Shown here: one piece after another, positions 1 to 6,209 of the stretch | How positions within the stretch are numbered: the stretch's first letter is position 1 | Layout: each line of letters starts with the position of its first letter | Assembly: GCA_029939815.1 (NCBI GenBank) | Contig: JAOZSF010000096.1 | Location: 1-7,142, forward strand | Direction of reading: 5' to 3' | Length of the DNA: 7,142 nucleotides | Origin: a bacterium | GTDB lineage: Bacteria > Auribacterota > UBA3054 > B51-G9 | Program-made: the position numbers and the translations under genes | The notes under the pieces: model-generated | Database searches by the model: none | Told to the model about the DNA's origin: nothing | What the model saw: the letters and a program-made list of their open reading frames with translations, nothing else

Positions 1-1148
1 TTACAACTGTTCAGAAAATTTGTGTAAGCAGCTGATTTTCTGAAATCATCAAGTGCGGCATGCGAAGAAACATAATTAATAAAATGCTTGTCGTAACGCG
101 CCGCTTCAGCAAATGAAACCGCAGCGGTATTGTATTGTTGTCTTCTTGCCAGCATACACCCGTAATTAAAATAAGCCACGGGATAGTCGGTATTTTCGTC
201 AACTGCTTTTCTAAAAAATTCTTCCGCTTCGGTATAATCACCGAAATTCATTCTAATCATTCCGAGATTATCAAGCAGATAAGCCATTTGTAGAGGAGTT
301 AAAATAGTATACCTTAATTTCTTCAAAGCTTTTCTGTAAGCCATTTCCGCAGCAAATGGTTCCGGCGGGCTTTTGAAATGTAGAATATGCCCGAGATAAA
401 CGTATAAAAGCGCGTGATCGGGATAATCCCGGATTAAATTTTTAAATTTTTTTTCGGCTTCCTTAAAATTATTACTGTTAAAATCAGAAATCGCTGCTGT
501 TAAGGACTTTCCTTCACAATCTTCAAGCACTTTTGTATAAGTTTCTTTTCCGGCAAAAGAATTATTTATTGTTAATCCTTTCTGAAAAGCTCTTGTCGCT
601 TTCTTAGATTTCCCAAGTTTACTGTATGCCACTCCAAGATCAAAGTAAGCTAATGCGTCATTCGTATTTAAAGCGACCGCTCTTTCAAGTGATTTTGATG
701 CTGAATAAGCAGCGCCTCCGAGTAGCTGCGCGTAACCCAGATTTCTGTATGCCGCGGAATTTTCACGGTCAAGTTCTGTTGCTTTCTGCAATTCATCTAC
801 GGCATAGTCAAGTCTGTTTTTTGCTAAATATAGACCCCCAAGGCATAAACGGCCATTTGCGTCAAGAGGATACATATCAATAATTTTTTTATAAATATTT
901 TTTGCTTTATCGTATTCGCCGTTTTTTTGGTAAAGCGCGCCAAGAGTGAAAAGAATTTCTTTCGACCTCGGAGATGCTTTCAACGCTTCTTTGTAGTGCT
1001 TAACCGCGCGATCATAATCGCGAGATTCTGCCGCGTACTTCCCAAGTTTTATATGCCTTTTCACATTCTCGCTTGTACGTGAAGCCGTTGCAGTAACTGC
1101 AAAAATAAAAAAGACTGCAGCCATTATAACATTTCTCATAAGTAACAT
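1..1148 (-). CDS. Exported TPR-repeat protein, partial (C-terminus beyond window)
   Basis: The reading frame stays open from about 1169 to the left edge, so the C-terminus is missing and at least 382 residues are visible. Residues 1-22 form a signal peptide: a short basic start, a hydrophobic stretch (VIMAAVFFIFAV) and a likely cleavage after ATA. The rest is about nine tetratricopeptide units of roughly 34 residues, near residues 31-63, 64-98, 99-131, 132-165, 166-199, 213-245, 246-285, 287-322 and 323-356. They show the usual LG..Y / A...Y.KA pattern (for example LGALYQKNGEYDKA at 69-82). TPR arrays are protein-binding scaffolds; the partner is unknown. No catalytic domain is seen in the visible part. 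The start is uncertain: ATG at 1148 is chosen, with in-frame ATGs at 1169, 1139 and 1124. A TAnnTTTG box at 1184-1177 on this strand would leave too little leader for 1169. It follows the M48 peptidase gene by 93 bp on the same strand, so co-transcription is plausible. Confidence 0.85.
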   Translation of the reverse strand, partial: MLLMRNVIMAAVFFIFAVTATASRTSENVKRHIKLGKYAAESRDYDRAVKHYKEALKASPRSKEILFTLGALYQKNGEYDKAKNIYKKIIDMYPLDANGRLCLGGLYLAKNRLDYAVDELQKATELDRENSAAYRNLGYAQLLGGAAYSASKSLERAVALNTNDALAYFDLGVAYSKLGKSKKATRAFQKGLTINNSFAGKETYTKVLEDCEGKSLTAAISDFNSNNFKEAEKKFKNLIRDYPDHALLYVYLGHILHFKSPPEPFAAEMAYRKALKKLRYTILTPLQMAYLLDNLGMIRMNFGDYTEAEEFFRKAVDENTDYPVAYFNYGCMLARRQQYNTAAVSFAEAARYDKHFINYVSSHAALDDFRKSAAYTNFLNSC

Positions 1149-1241
1149 TTTTTGACGCGAATTACACATATTTCCACAAATTTAAAATCGAAAACTTCAT
1201 TTTTGTTTAATTATCTTCTCATGTTTCTTATGTGGTTTAAT

Positions 1242-2048
1242 TCATTTCTTCTTATAATACTTAAGCGCTTCCGGCAGATCCTTCTTTATTTTTTGAATTC
1301 TTGTTTCATCTGCCGGATGAGTACTCATAAACTCCGGCGGCGCCTGACCATTTTTGTTTTCACTCATCCTTTGCCAAAACGGGACCGCTTCTCTCGGATC
1401 ATAACCTGCAATTGCCATAAAAATCAAACCAAGTTTGTCCGCTTCACTTTCCTGCAATCTACTGTAAGGAAGAACAGCACCGTATTGCGCGCCCAAACCG
1501 TAAACCTGCATCCATAATTGCTGCGTCTCCGCCGGTTTTGTTCTCATTGCGGCCGACAGAGCGGTACCACCCATTTGAACCAGCATCTGTTGACTCATTC
1601 TTTCGTTTCCGTGTTCAGCGATTGCGTGAGCGATTTCGTGCCCCATAACCACCGCTAATCCGGTTTCTGTTTTTGTTAAAGGCAGAATGCCGGAATAAAC
1701 GACAACTTTTCCCCCGGGCATACACCAGGCATTTTGTTCAGGACTATCCACGAGATTAAATTCCCAGTTATATCCTTCAATTCGGTCAGCCATTCCGTTA
1801 TCAGCAAGGTATTTTTCTACAGCTTTTTGGATTCGTTTCCCTGTTTTTTTTACCATTTCCGTCTGCTGTTTGTTTTTACTTTTCTTATTACTTTTCAGAA
1901 AATCATCATATTGCTGATAACTCATCGACAACATGGTCGAATCAGGAATCATATTCAATTGATGCCTTCCGGTTACCGGAACAATGCTGCAAGAGTTTAT
2001 TACCAGTGCAGCAATCAAAACCGCGATTGATTTATTTATAATTTTCAT
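1242..2048 (-). CDS. M48-family zinc metallopeptidase, lipoprotein (LoiP/YggG-like)
   Basis: This 268-residue protein is a complete M48 peptidase. Its N-terminus is a lipoprotein signal: a hydrophobic run (IAVLIAALVI) leads to a lipobox-like INSC with Cys20, so the mature protein should be anchored in the envelope, facing the periplasm. The catalytic HEIAH motif lies at residues 137-141, with His137 and His141 as zinc ligands and Glu138 as the general base. The third ligand is Glu200 in the ExxxD helix motif ESEAD. The family signatures GRHQLN (28-33) and STHPADETR (242-250) are present. The length fits the compact periplasmic M48 group, of which E. coli LoiP is an example. Members of that group degrade damaged or misassembled envelope proteins; the substrate here is unknown. 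No Shine-Dalgarno sequence precedes the ATG. A TPR protein follows 93 bp downstream on the same strand, and a different gene block runs divergently from the other side of a 139-bp spacer. Confidence 0.95.
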   Translation of the reverse strand: MKIINKSIAVLIAALVINSCSIVPVTGRHQLNMIPDSTMLSMSYQQYDDFLKSNKKSKNKQQTEMVKKTGKRIQKAVEKYLADNGMADRIEGYNWEFNLVDSPEQNAWCMPGGKVVVYSGILPLTKTETGLAVVMGHEIAHAIAEHGNERMSQQMLVQMGGTALSAAMRTKPAETQQLWMQVYGLGAQYGAVLPYSRLQESEADKLGLIFMAIAGYDPREAVPFWQRMSENKNGQAPPEFMSTHPADETRIQKIKKDLPEALKYYKKK

Positions 2049-2187
2049 AACTGATATTTTGTTAAGAATTAGTTTAAATTTATATTATATATGATACTCA
2101 AAAACGGTTTTTTTAGCAATAATTGAAGATTTTTCCGTTTTCTGGTACAATCTATTAATTAATTTTAATTTTGAAGTCTCTAAAATT
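2049..2187. other. Divergent intergenic region between the two gene blocks
   Basis: This 139-bp, very AT-rich spacer lies between the start codons of the minus-strand peptidase and the plus-strand 102-aa gene, so it must hold the promoters for both blocks unless transcription comes from further away. Near its middle, AAAACGG at 2101-2107 and CCGTTTT at 2135-2141 form a 7-bp inverted repeat with 27 bp between the arms, which could be an operator or only a loose hairpin. The minus-strand reading contains TATAAT-like sequence but no convincing paired -35 element. Confidence 0.5.
2166..2173 (+). promoter_or_regulatory. Possible Bacteroidota-type -7 promoter box for the GlmL cluster
   Basis: TAATTTTG matches the TAnnTTTG -7 consensus known from Bacteroidota and ends 14 bp before the ATG at 2188, which would give a very short leader. 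A matching -33 TTG at the expected distance is not clear; the sequence there reads TTCTGG. In DNA this AT-rich a chance match is quite possible. Confidence 0.3.
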
Positions 2188-2496
2188 ATGCTCGGATTTG
2201 ATAAAAATACTTTCGCTGTTCCGGTGGCTAAACAAGACCATACGGATCTGATAAAGAAAATTGCCGACTCGGTCGTGCGGCGGCGCATGGCTATGCCGGT
2301 TACTTTGCTGATCGAATCCTGCAAACCGATAAACAGAATTGCGAGCCAGTTTGTTCTCGTTATCTCTCCTTTACTGTCGCTTTTTGTTCCTTACGATAAA
2401 ATTGACGCTTTCAGCGATATGCTTCAGGATAGTAAGTGTGTTGAAAAACTGCTCTCGGAAATTGAAAATAAAAATAATGCCTTAACTAACTCTTAA
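2188..2496 (+). CDS. Small protein of the GlmL cluster, function unknown
   Basis: This 102-residue protein has no assignable enzymatic function. A basic patch and hydrophobic strand come first (VVRRRMAMPVTLLIES, 29-44), then the motif CKPINRIASQ (45-54), one hydrophobic segment (FVLVISPLLSLFV, 55-67) and a charged, probably helical tail (70-94). The hydrophobic segment is short and follows Arg50, so it may be a single membrane anchor or a buried helix. From memory of genome neighbourhoods, proteins of this size with a hydrophobic ES..P.....SQ pattern sit just before long GlmL genes in several uncultured lineages. I could not check this here. Its stop lies 6 bp before the GlmL start, so the two genes are almost certainly co-transcribed and translated together. 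No Shine-Dalgarno sequence is visible. The chosen ATG is the first in frame after the possible promoter box. Confidence 0.8.
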   Translation: MLGFDKNTFAVPVAKQDHTDLIKKIADSVVRRRMAMPVTLLIESCKPINRIASQFVLVISPLLSLFVPYDKIDAFSDMLQDSKCVEKLLSEIENKNNALTNS

Positions 2497-2502
2497 ACTC
2501 TT

Positions 2503-4311
2503 ATGACCGATATTAATGTCATTCTTGCTACAGACTGCGGATCTACTACTACTAAAGCTATCCTTATTGAAAAAATAAACGGGCAGTATCGACTTACCGC
2601 GAGAGGCGAAGCTCCGACAACTGTTGAAGCTCCGGCTGAAGACGTTACGCGGGGCGTTATAAATTCCATTGCGGAAATCGAAGATATTACCGGTAAAACT
2701 TTTATTAAAGACGATAAATTAATTGTTCCGCGTAAAGATGATAAAGGTGCCGATATTTATGTCTCCACTTCCAGCGCGGGCGGCGGATTGCAAATGATGG
2801 TCGCAGGTGTCGTTAAACAAATGTCTGCCGAAAGCGCCGAAAGAGCGGCTCTCGGCGCGGGAGCAATCGTGATGGATGTCCTCGCAACAAATGACAAAAG
2901 GCGGTTGTTTCAAAGAATTGAACGAATTAGAAATCTTCGCCCGGATATGATTCTTATCTCCGGCGGAACGGACGGCGGAACAGTTCGGCATGTTGTTTCT
3001 CAAGCTGAAGTAATTGCCGCCGCCGACCCGAAACCGCGTTTTGGTATCGGTTATGAGCTGCCTGTTATTTTTGCTGGAAATATTAAAGCGCGAGATGCCG
3101 TAAGAGAAACACTCAACGAAAAAACAGCTCTGCAAATCGTTGATAATTTACGCCCGACATTAGAAAATGAAAATTTGAAACCGGCAAGGGACGCGATTCA
3201 CGATCTTTTTCTTGAACATGTTATGCAGCACGCGCCGGGTTATAAAAAATTAATGACGTGGACTTCCGCGCCGATTATGCCTACTCCGGGCGCTGTGGGC
3301 GATATTATGCAGCTTATCGCCAAGCGTGAAAACATTCAGGTTGTCGGCACAGATATCGGCGGTGCAACGACCGATGATTTCAGCGTTTTCCGTGCTGACA
3401 GAGATGATCCCGAAAGTCAATTTGTTTTTAATCGTACCGTTAGTGCGAATCTCGGAATGAGTTACAGTATTTCTAATGTCGTTGCTGAAGCAGGGATTCC
3501 TAATATCATGCGGTGGGTCTCTTTTGATGTCGATGAACGTCTGCTTAGAAACAGTATCAGAAATAAAATGATTCGACCGACAACAATCCCTCAGGGATTA
3601 AACGGATTAATTATCGAACAGGCAATTTGCAGGGAAGCTCTGCGATTAGCTTTTATTCAGCATAAACAAATGGCTGTAGGACTGCGCGGCGTTCAAAAAC
3701 AATCTTCTATCGGTGACGCGTTTTCCCAAAAATCTTCGGATGAAACTCTCGTTGATATGATCGGTCTCGACTTAATCGTTGGCAGCGGAGGAGTCCTCTC
3801 CCACGCGCCGCGTAGAAATCAAAGCGCGTTGATGATGATTGATGGATTTGCCCCGGAAGGAATTACAAACCTTGCTGTTGATTCAATTTTTATGATGCCG
3901 CATCTCGGCGTTCTCGCCCAAATTAACGAAGATGCCGCAATTGAAGTTTTTGAAAAAGACTGCCTCATTCATCTCGGCGCCGTGGTCGCTCCGGTCGGTG
4001 TAGCGCCTTATGGCAAGCCGTGCATGACTGTAGAAATTCACGGAAAAGGAAAATGGGATTTAAAAGTTGGTGAAATGAAACTTATTCCCGCAACTCGCGA
4101 TGAAGAATTTGAGATTACAATTAATCCAAATAAAAAATTTGATATCGGCGCCGGAAAAGGAAAAATAGTTGAGAGAAAGATAAAAGGCGGCGTAGTTGGA
4201 ATTATCCTTGACGCGCGATGCCGGCCAATTCAACTTCCGGAAAATCACGATGAAAGGATTACCGCATTGCAGTCTTGGAACAAGGAATTGGACATTTATC
4301 CTGAAATTTAA
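2503..4311 (+). CDS. glmL: GlmL/MutL-family ASKHA ATPase, long form
   Basis: This 602-residue protein belongs to the GlmL (MutL) family of the actin/Hsp70/sugar-kinase fold. The phosphate-1 loop is at residues 11-18 (DCGSTTTK), the phosphate-2 loop at 284-291 (DIGGATTD), and the adenosine-type loop is probably GSGGVLSHAP at 427-436. Further conserved glycine motifs are SSAGGGLQM (90-98) and SGGTDGG (153-159). ATP binding is therefore well supported. Residues from about 490 onward form a beta-rich extension (HLGAVVAPVGVAPYGKP and following). The protein is clearly longer than the clostridial GlmL of roughly 460 residues. In clostridia GlmL lies between the B12-dependent glutamate mutase subunits and is thought to act as an accessory or repair factor, but no mutase subunit is encoded here. 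The name therefore describes family, not proven role. The start codon lies 6 bp after the stop of the preceding small gene. The neighbours suggest a role with the KOW and DUF6754 proteins. Confidence 0.93.
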   Translation: MTDINVILATDCGSTTTKAILIEKINGQYRLTARGEAPTTVEAPAEDVTRGVINSIAEIEDITGKTFIKDDKLIVPRKDDKGADIYVSTSSAGGGLQMMVAGVVKQMSAESAERAALGAGAIVMDVLATNDKRRLFQRIERIRNLRPDMILISGGTDGGTVRHVVSQAEVIAAADPKPRFGIGYELPVIFAGNIKARDAVRETLNEKTALQIVDNLRPTLENENLKPARDAIHDLFLEHVMQHAPGYKKLMTWTSAPIMPTPGAVGDIMQLIAKRENIQVVGTDIGGATTDDFSVFRADRDDPESQFVFNRTVSANLGMSYSISNVVAEAGIPNIMRWVSFDVDERLLRNSIRNKMIRPTTIPQGLNGLIIEQAICREALRLAFIQHKQMAVGLRGVQKQSSIGDAFSQKSSDETLVDMIGLDLIVGSGGVLSHAPRRNQSALMMIDGFAPEGITNLAVDSIFMMPHLGVLAQINEDAAIEVFEKDCLIHLGAVVAPVGVAPYGKPCMTVEIHGKGKWDLKVGEMKLIPATRDEEFEITINPNKKFDIGAGKGKIVERKIKGGVVGIILDARCRPIQLPENHDERITALQSWNKELDIYPEI

Positions 4312-4328
4312 ATTGGAGATTTAAATTT
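4304..4328. repeat. Perfect AT-only inverted repeat spanning the glmL stop
   Basis: AAATTTAAAT at 4304-4313 and ATTTAAATTT at 4319-4328 are perfect 10-bp complements around the 5-base loop TGGAG. The left arm contains the glmL stop codon TAA (4309-4311). The stem has no G-C pairs and no clear T-tract follows, so it is a weak candidate for a terminator. It could also mark the left edge of the accessory DNA that follows. Confidence 0.6.
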
Positions 4329-4668
4329 ATAACATTCATTCTTGATGTATGAACGAAATAATGAATATAGATGATAAAATTTTCACTATCCGCGGGAAGC
4401 GGGTGATGCTGGATTATGACCTTGCAAATCTTTTTGGTGTAACAACCAAAGCATTCACAGAACATGGTGCTGTTATGTGCGCGAATATCTTGAAATCTGA
4501 TAAAGCAGTTGAAGCAAGTGTACAAATTGTACGAGCGTTTGTAAAAATGCGATCAATTCTTATTGAATACAAGGAACTGAAAACAAGGATTGATAAACTT
4601 GAAAATAAATATGACAGACATTTTAAAATTTGGAAACAATTTTTGACCATTTACTGCAAATATTTATT

Positions 4669-4723
4669 TGTAGCCGCTGCCGTTGGCTGCGGTTTTTGTC
4701 CGAGCCCACCGGGCTCGGCTACA
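4669..4723. repeat. 55-bp nested palindromic element (REP-like)
   Basis: The ends TGTAGCCG (4669-4676) and CGGCTACA (4716-4723) are perfect 8-bp inverted repeats. Inside are two further hairpins: CCGCTGCC/GGCTGCGG around GTT (4674-4692, one T-T mismatch) and the perfect CCGAGCCC/GGGCTCGG around ACC (4700-4718). It is strongly GC-rich against AT-rich surroundings and supplies the last codons of the ORF6N remnant. The nested layout resembles REP or small non-autonomous palindromic elements that occur in many copies; copy number cannot be seen from one window. Confidence 0.75.
4674..4697 (+). terminator. Possible intrinsic terminator within the palindromic element
   Basis: The hairpin CCGCTGCC-GTT-GGCTGCGG is followed directly by five T residues (4693-4697), the form of a rho-independent terminator on the plus strand. 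The T-tract is short and the stem has one mismatch. If active it would stop transcripts from glmL before the KOW gene, so that gene would need its own promoter in the 110 bp after the remnant. Confidence 0.35.
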
Positions 4724-4808
4724 GAATGCAATTAAATTTAAAATATCCGGCTTTAGTAAAAAATAACTTCAACCGACAAAAATTGTTGATTGAAAAATTA
4801 GCAAATTG

Positions 4809-4843
4809 ATAAATAACAATTAATAAATAACAATTAATAAATA
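4809..4843. repeat. 14-bp direct tandem repeat, 2.5 copies, before the KOW gene
   Basis: ATAAATAACAATTA occurs at 4809-4822 and again at 4823-4836, followed by the partial copy ATAAATA at 4837-4843. The array ends 2 bp before the ATG at 4846 and so occupies the whole ribosome-binding region, where no Shine-Dalgarno sequence is present. An unstructured AT-rich leader of this type can favour initiation in organisms that rely little on Shine-Dalgarno pairing. Confidence 0.8.
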
Positions 4844-4845
4844 GC

Positions 4846-5970
4846 ATGGCTTACGCTTATTCTCCAGGATTAAAAGTTCTTGAATCCGTTACTTTGCAAC
4901 GCGACAGACGGCTACCCCTTTCAGGAAAAATTATCGTTTCTCAAGGTGACTCCGTTTCCGCGGAACAAGTTGTTATGATGACCGAAATGCCGGGGAAAGC
5001 TGATATGATGAATATTGTCAGCATGCTCGGATGCCTACCGGGTGAAATCGGGAAATATATGAAAAAAGAGGCAGGCGATTCAATTAAAATGCACGAGCTT
5101 ATCGCTGAAAGTTCAAGCTTTTTCGGTCTGTTCAAAACAAGAATCGAATCACCGATTGATGGTACTATCGAGTCAATTTCTCCGGTTACCGGGCAACTTA
5201 CTCTGCGTGGAAAACCTATTCCGGTTGAAGTTAAGGCATATATTGACGGGAAAGTACTTTCAACCGATGGTAAAGAAAATGTAATCGTTGAAACTACAGG
5301 AAGTTTTATTCAGGGAATCTTCGGCGTTGGCGGTGAAACCTGCGGGAATATCGAGATCGCCGTTCAATCTCCAAATATTCCGTTAACTATCGACTCTTTA
5401 TCAGAAAATCATAAAGATAAAATTGTTGTCGGTGGAAGTTATGTGACTTATGATGTTCTTATGCGCGCGAAGGAAATTGGAGTGAAAGCGATTATTGTAG
5501 GCGGATTTGATGATTCCGATCTGAAAAAGTTTCTCGGTTTTGATCTTGGCGTTGCTATTACAGGTCAGGAAAAACTCGGACTCACTCTCGTGATTACTGA
5601 AGGCTTTGGTGAAATACCTATGGCTGAAAAAACTTTTAACTTGCTGTGCAAATACGCGGGGATGAGAACTTCAGTTAACGGCGCAACACAAATCCGCGCC
5701 GGAGTTATGCGACCGGAAATAATTATTCCTCATCCGAGCGCTCAAAAAGCTGCAGATGAAAAGGAGACAAAACTTGTGCTCGAAATAGGAAAAAGTGTTC
5801 GCGTAATCAGAGAACCTTTTTTCGGTAAAATAGGAATTATTAAAAGCCTTCCGGTTGAACTCACTAAACTTCCAACCGAATCAATGGCACGCGTCTTGGA
5901 AGTGGAATTTGAAAATGGAGAACGCGCGGTGATCCCGCGAGCGAATGTAGAAGTAATTGCAATGGATTGA
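4846..5970 (+). CDS. Barrel-sandwich/KOW-like protein of the GlmL cluster, function unknown
   Basis: This 374-residue protein is soluble by sequence: there is no signal peptide or membrane segment. Residues 22-50 (LPLSGKIIVSQGDSVSAEQV) and 68-125 (KKEAGDSIKMHELIAES, then RIESPIDGTIESISPVTG) look like two halves or copies of a barrel-sandwich (lipoyl/biotinyl-like) fold, similar in pattern to RnfC- or HlyD-type hybrid domains. The usual modified-lysine motifs (MKM, DKA) are absent, so a prosthetic group is unlikely. Glycine-rich GSFIQGIFGVGGETCG (152-167) follows. Residues 192-292 appear alpha/beta, with IVVGGSYVTYDVLMRAKEIG and KAIIVGGFDD suggesting a Rossmann-like sheet. The C-terminus (about 318-372: VRVIREPFFGKIGIIKSLP, then LEVEFENGERAVIPRANVEV) has the spacing of a KOW/SH3-like barrel. 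The opening AYSPGLKVLE resembles the start I recall for this uncharacterised family, which supports the ATG at 4846. It lies between GlmL and DUF6754 on the same strand. Confidence 0.85.
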   Translation: MAYAYSPGLKVLESVTLQRDRRLPLSGKIIVSQGDSVSAEQVVMMTEMPGKADMMNIVSMLGCLPGEIGKYMKKEAGDSIKMHELIAESSSFFGLFKTRIESPIDGTIESISPVTGQLTLRGKPIPVEVKAYIDGKVLSTDGKENVIVETTGSFIQGIFGVGGETCGNIEIAVQSPNIPLTIDSLSENHKDKIVVGGSYVTYDVLMRAKEIGVKAIIVGGFDDSDLKKFLGFDLGVAITGQEKLGLTLVITEGFGEIPMAEKTFNLLCKYAGMRTSVNGATQIRAGVMRPEIIIPHPSAQKAADEKETKLVLEIGKSVRVIREPFFGKIGIIKSLPVELTKLPTESMARVLEVEFENGERAVIPRANVEVIAMD

Positions 5971-5971
5971 T

Positions 5972-6113
5972 TTTGTACTTTGATTAAATCCCCTCTTGAG
6001 AGGGGTGGCGCGAAGCGACGGGGTATGTTGGCACTTTGCACTTTGTACTTTGATTAAATCCCCTCTTGAGAGGGGTGGCGCGAAGCGACGGGGTATGTTG
6101 GCACTTTGCACTT
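5972..6113. repeat. 70-bp tandem duplication flanked by heptamers
   Basis: Positions 5972-6043 are identical to 6042-6113, which makes two copies of a 70-bp unit. The unit has a 49-bp core (5982-6030 and 6052-6100) bordered by heptamers: GTACTTT at 5975-5981, then GCACTTT, GCACTTT and GTACTTT at 6031-6051, then GCACTTT and a partial copy at 6101-6113. Each core carries the perfect hairpin CCCCTC-TTGA-GAGGGG (5990-6005, 6060-6075) and the small palindrome CGC-GAA-GCG. No T-tract follows the hairpins, so they are not typical terminators. The core resembles short intergenic repeats common in Bacteroidota-type genomes (from memory, unchecked). Confidence 0.9.
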
Positions 6114-6129
6114 AACAATAAAACTATAA

Positions 6130-6185
6130 GCAAGCACTCTGAAATTAAATTTGCTTGAAAGAGCAAATTTCCTCCGAGTGCCTGC
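6130..6185 (+). repeat. Long two-part hairpin upstream of the DUF6754 gene
   Basis: The outer arms GCAAGCACTC (6130-6139) and GAGTGCCTGC (6176-6185) pair at nine of ten positions. The inner arms AAATTTGCT (6147-6155) and AGCAAATTT (6162-6170) pair perfectly around the loop TGAAAG. The two stems are separated by an internal loop of 7 and 5 bases. The structure ends 24 bp before the ATG at 6210. It could be a folded mRNA leader controlling the gene, or another mobile palindromic repeat of about the same size as the one at 4669-4723. A TAnnTTTG match (6146-6153) lies inside the stem. No known riboswitch class was recognised. Confidence 0.65.
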
Positions 6186-6209
6186 AATTTAACAAAAACC
6201 GGCACGACA

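Larger units (their letters stand above)
4349..4735 (+). pseudogene. ORF6N-domain protein remnant, internally deleted
   Basis: The first 34 residues (IDDKIFTIRGKRVMLDYDLA and LFGVTTK) match the start of the ORF6N DNA-binding domain found in phage and mobile-element proteins. Residues 35-90 (AFTEHGAVMCANILKSDKAV, IQIVRAFVKMR, LENKYDRHF) match its end and the following helix. In known family members about 50 residues lie between these parts, with signatures resembling NIKRFPEDFMFQL and SSWGGRRYLPY. Here they are missing without loss of frame, with the junction near 4450/4451. The usual C-terminal tail is also absent: from about residue 107 the frame reads through a palindromic repeat (VAAAVGCGF, PSPPGSA) to a stop at 4733. 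The domain core is lost, so the product is unlikely to bind DNA. The frame could still be translated, since it starts with ATG and has no internal stop. It sits between glmL and the KOW gene and appears to be an insertion into that cluster. Confidence 0.8.

Noticed and set aside
11..241. 76-aa minus-strand reading frame
   Set aside because: It overlaps the TPR gene in another frame of the same strand. The TPR frame has clear repeats and a signal peptide, while this one has no recognisable content.
1152..1517. 121-aa plus-strand reading frame
   Set aside because: It is antisense to the end of the M48 peptidase and has no domain or composition typical of a real protein.
2719..3135. 138-aa minus-strand reading frame
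   Set aside because: It lies wholly antisense inside glmL, whose frame carries conserved nucleotide-binding motifs.
4349..4845. Complete insertion sequence
   Set aside because: The ORF6N remnant suggests mobile or phage origin, but there is no transposase and no matched terminal repeats enclose the region.
4846..5220. Biotin or lipoate attachment domain
   Set aside because: The beta-strand pattern fits the fold, but no MKM- or DKA-type lysine motif is found at the expected turn.
5990..6005. Rho-independent terminator after the KOW gene
   Set aside because: The stem CCCCTC/GAGGGG is perfect, but GTGGCGCG follows it and no T-tract exists on either copy.
5972..6113. CRISPR array
   Set aside because: Only two directly adjoining 70-bp copies exist, with no distinct spacers between them and no cas gene nearby.
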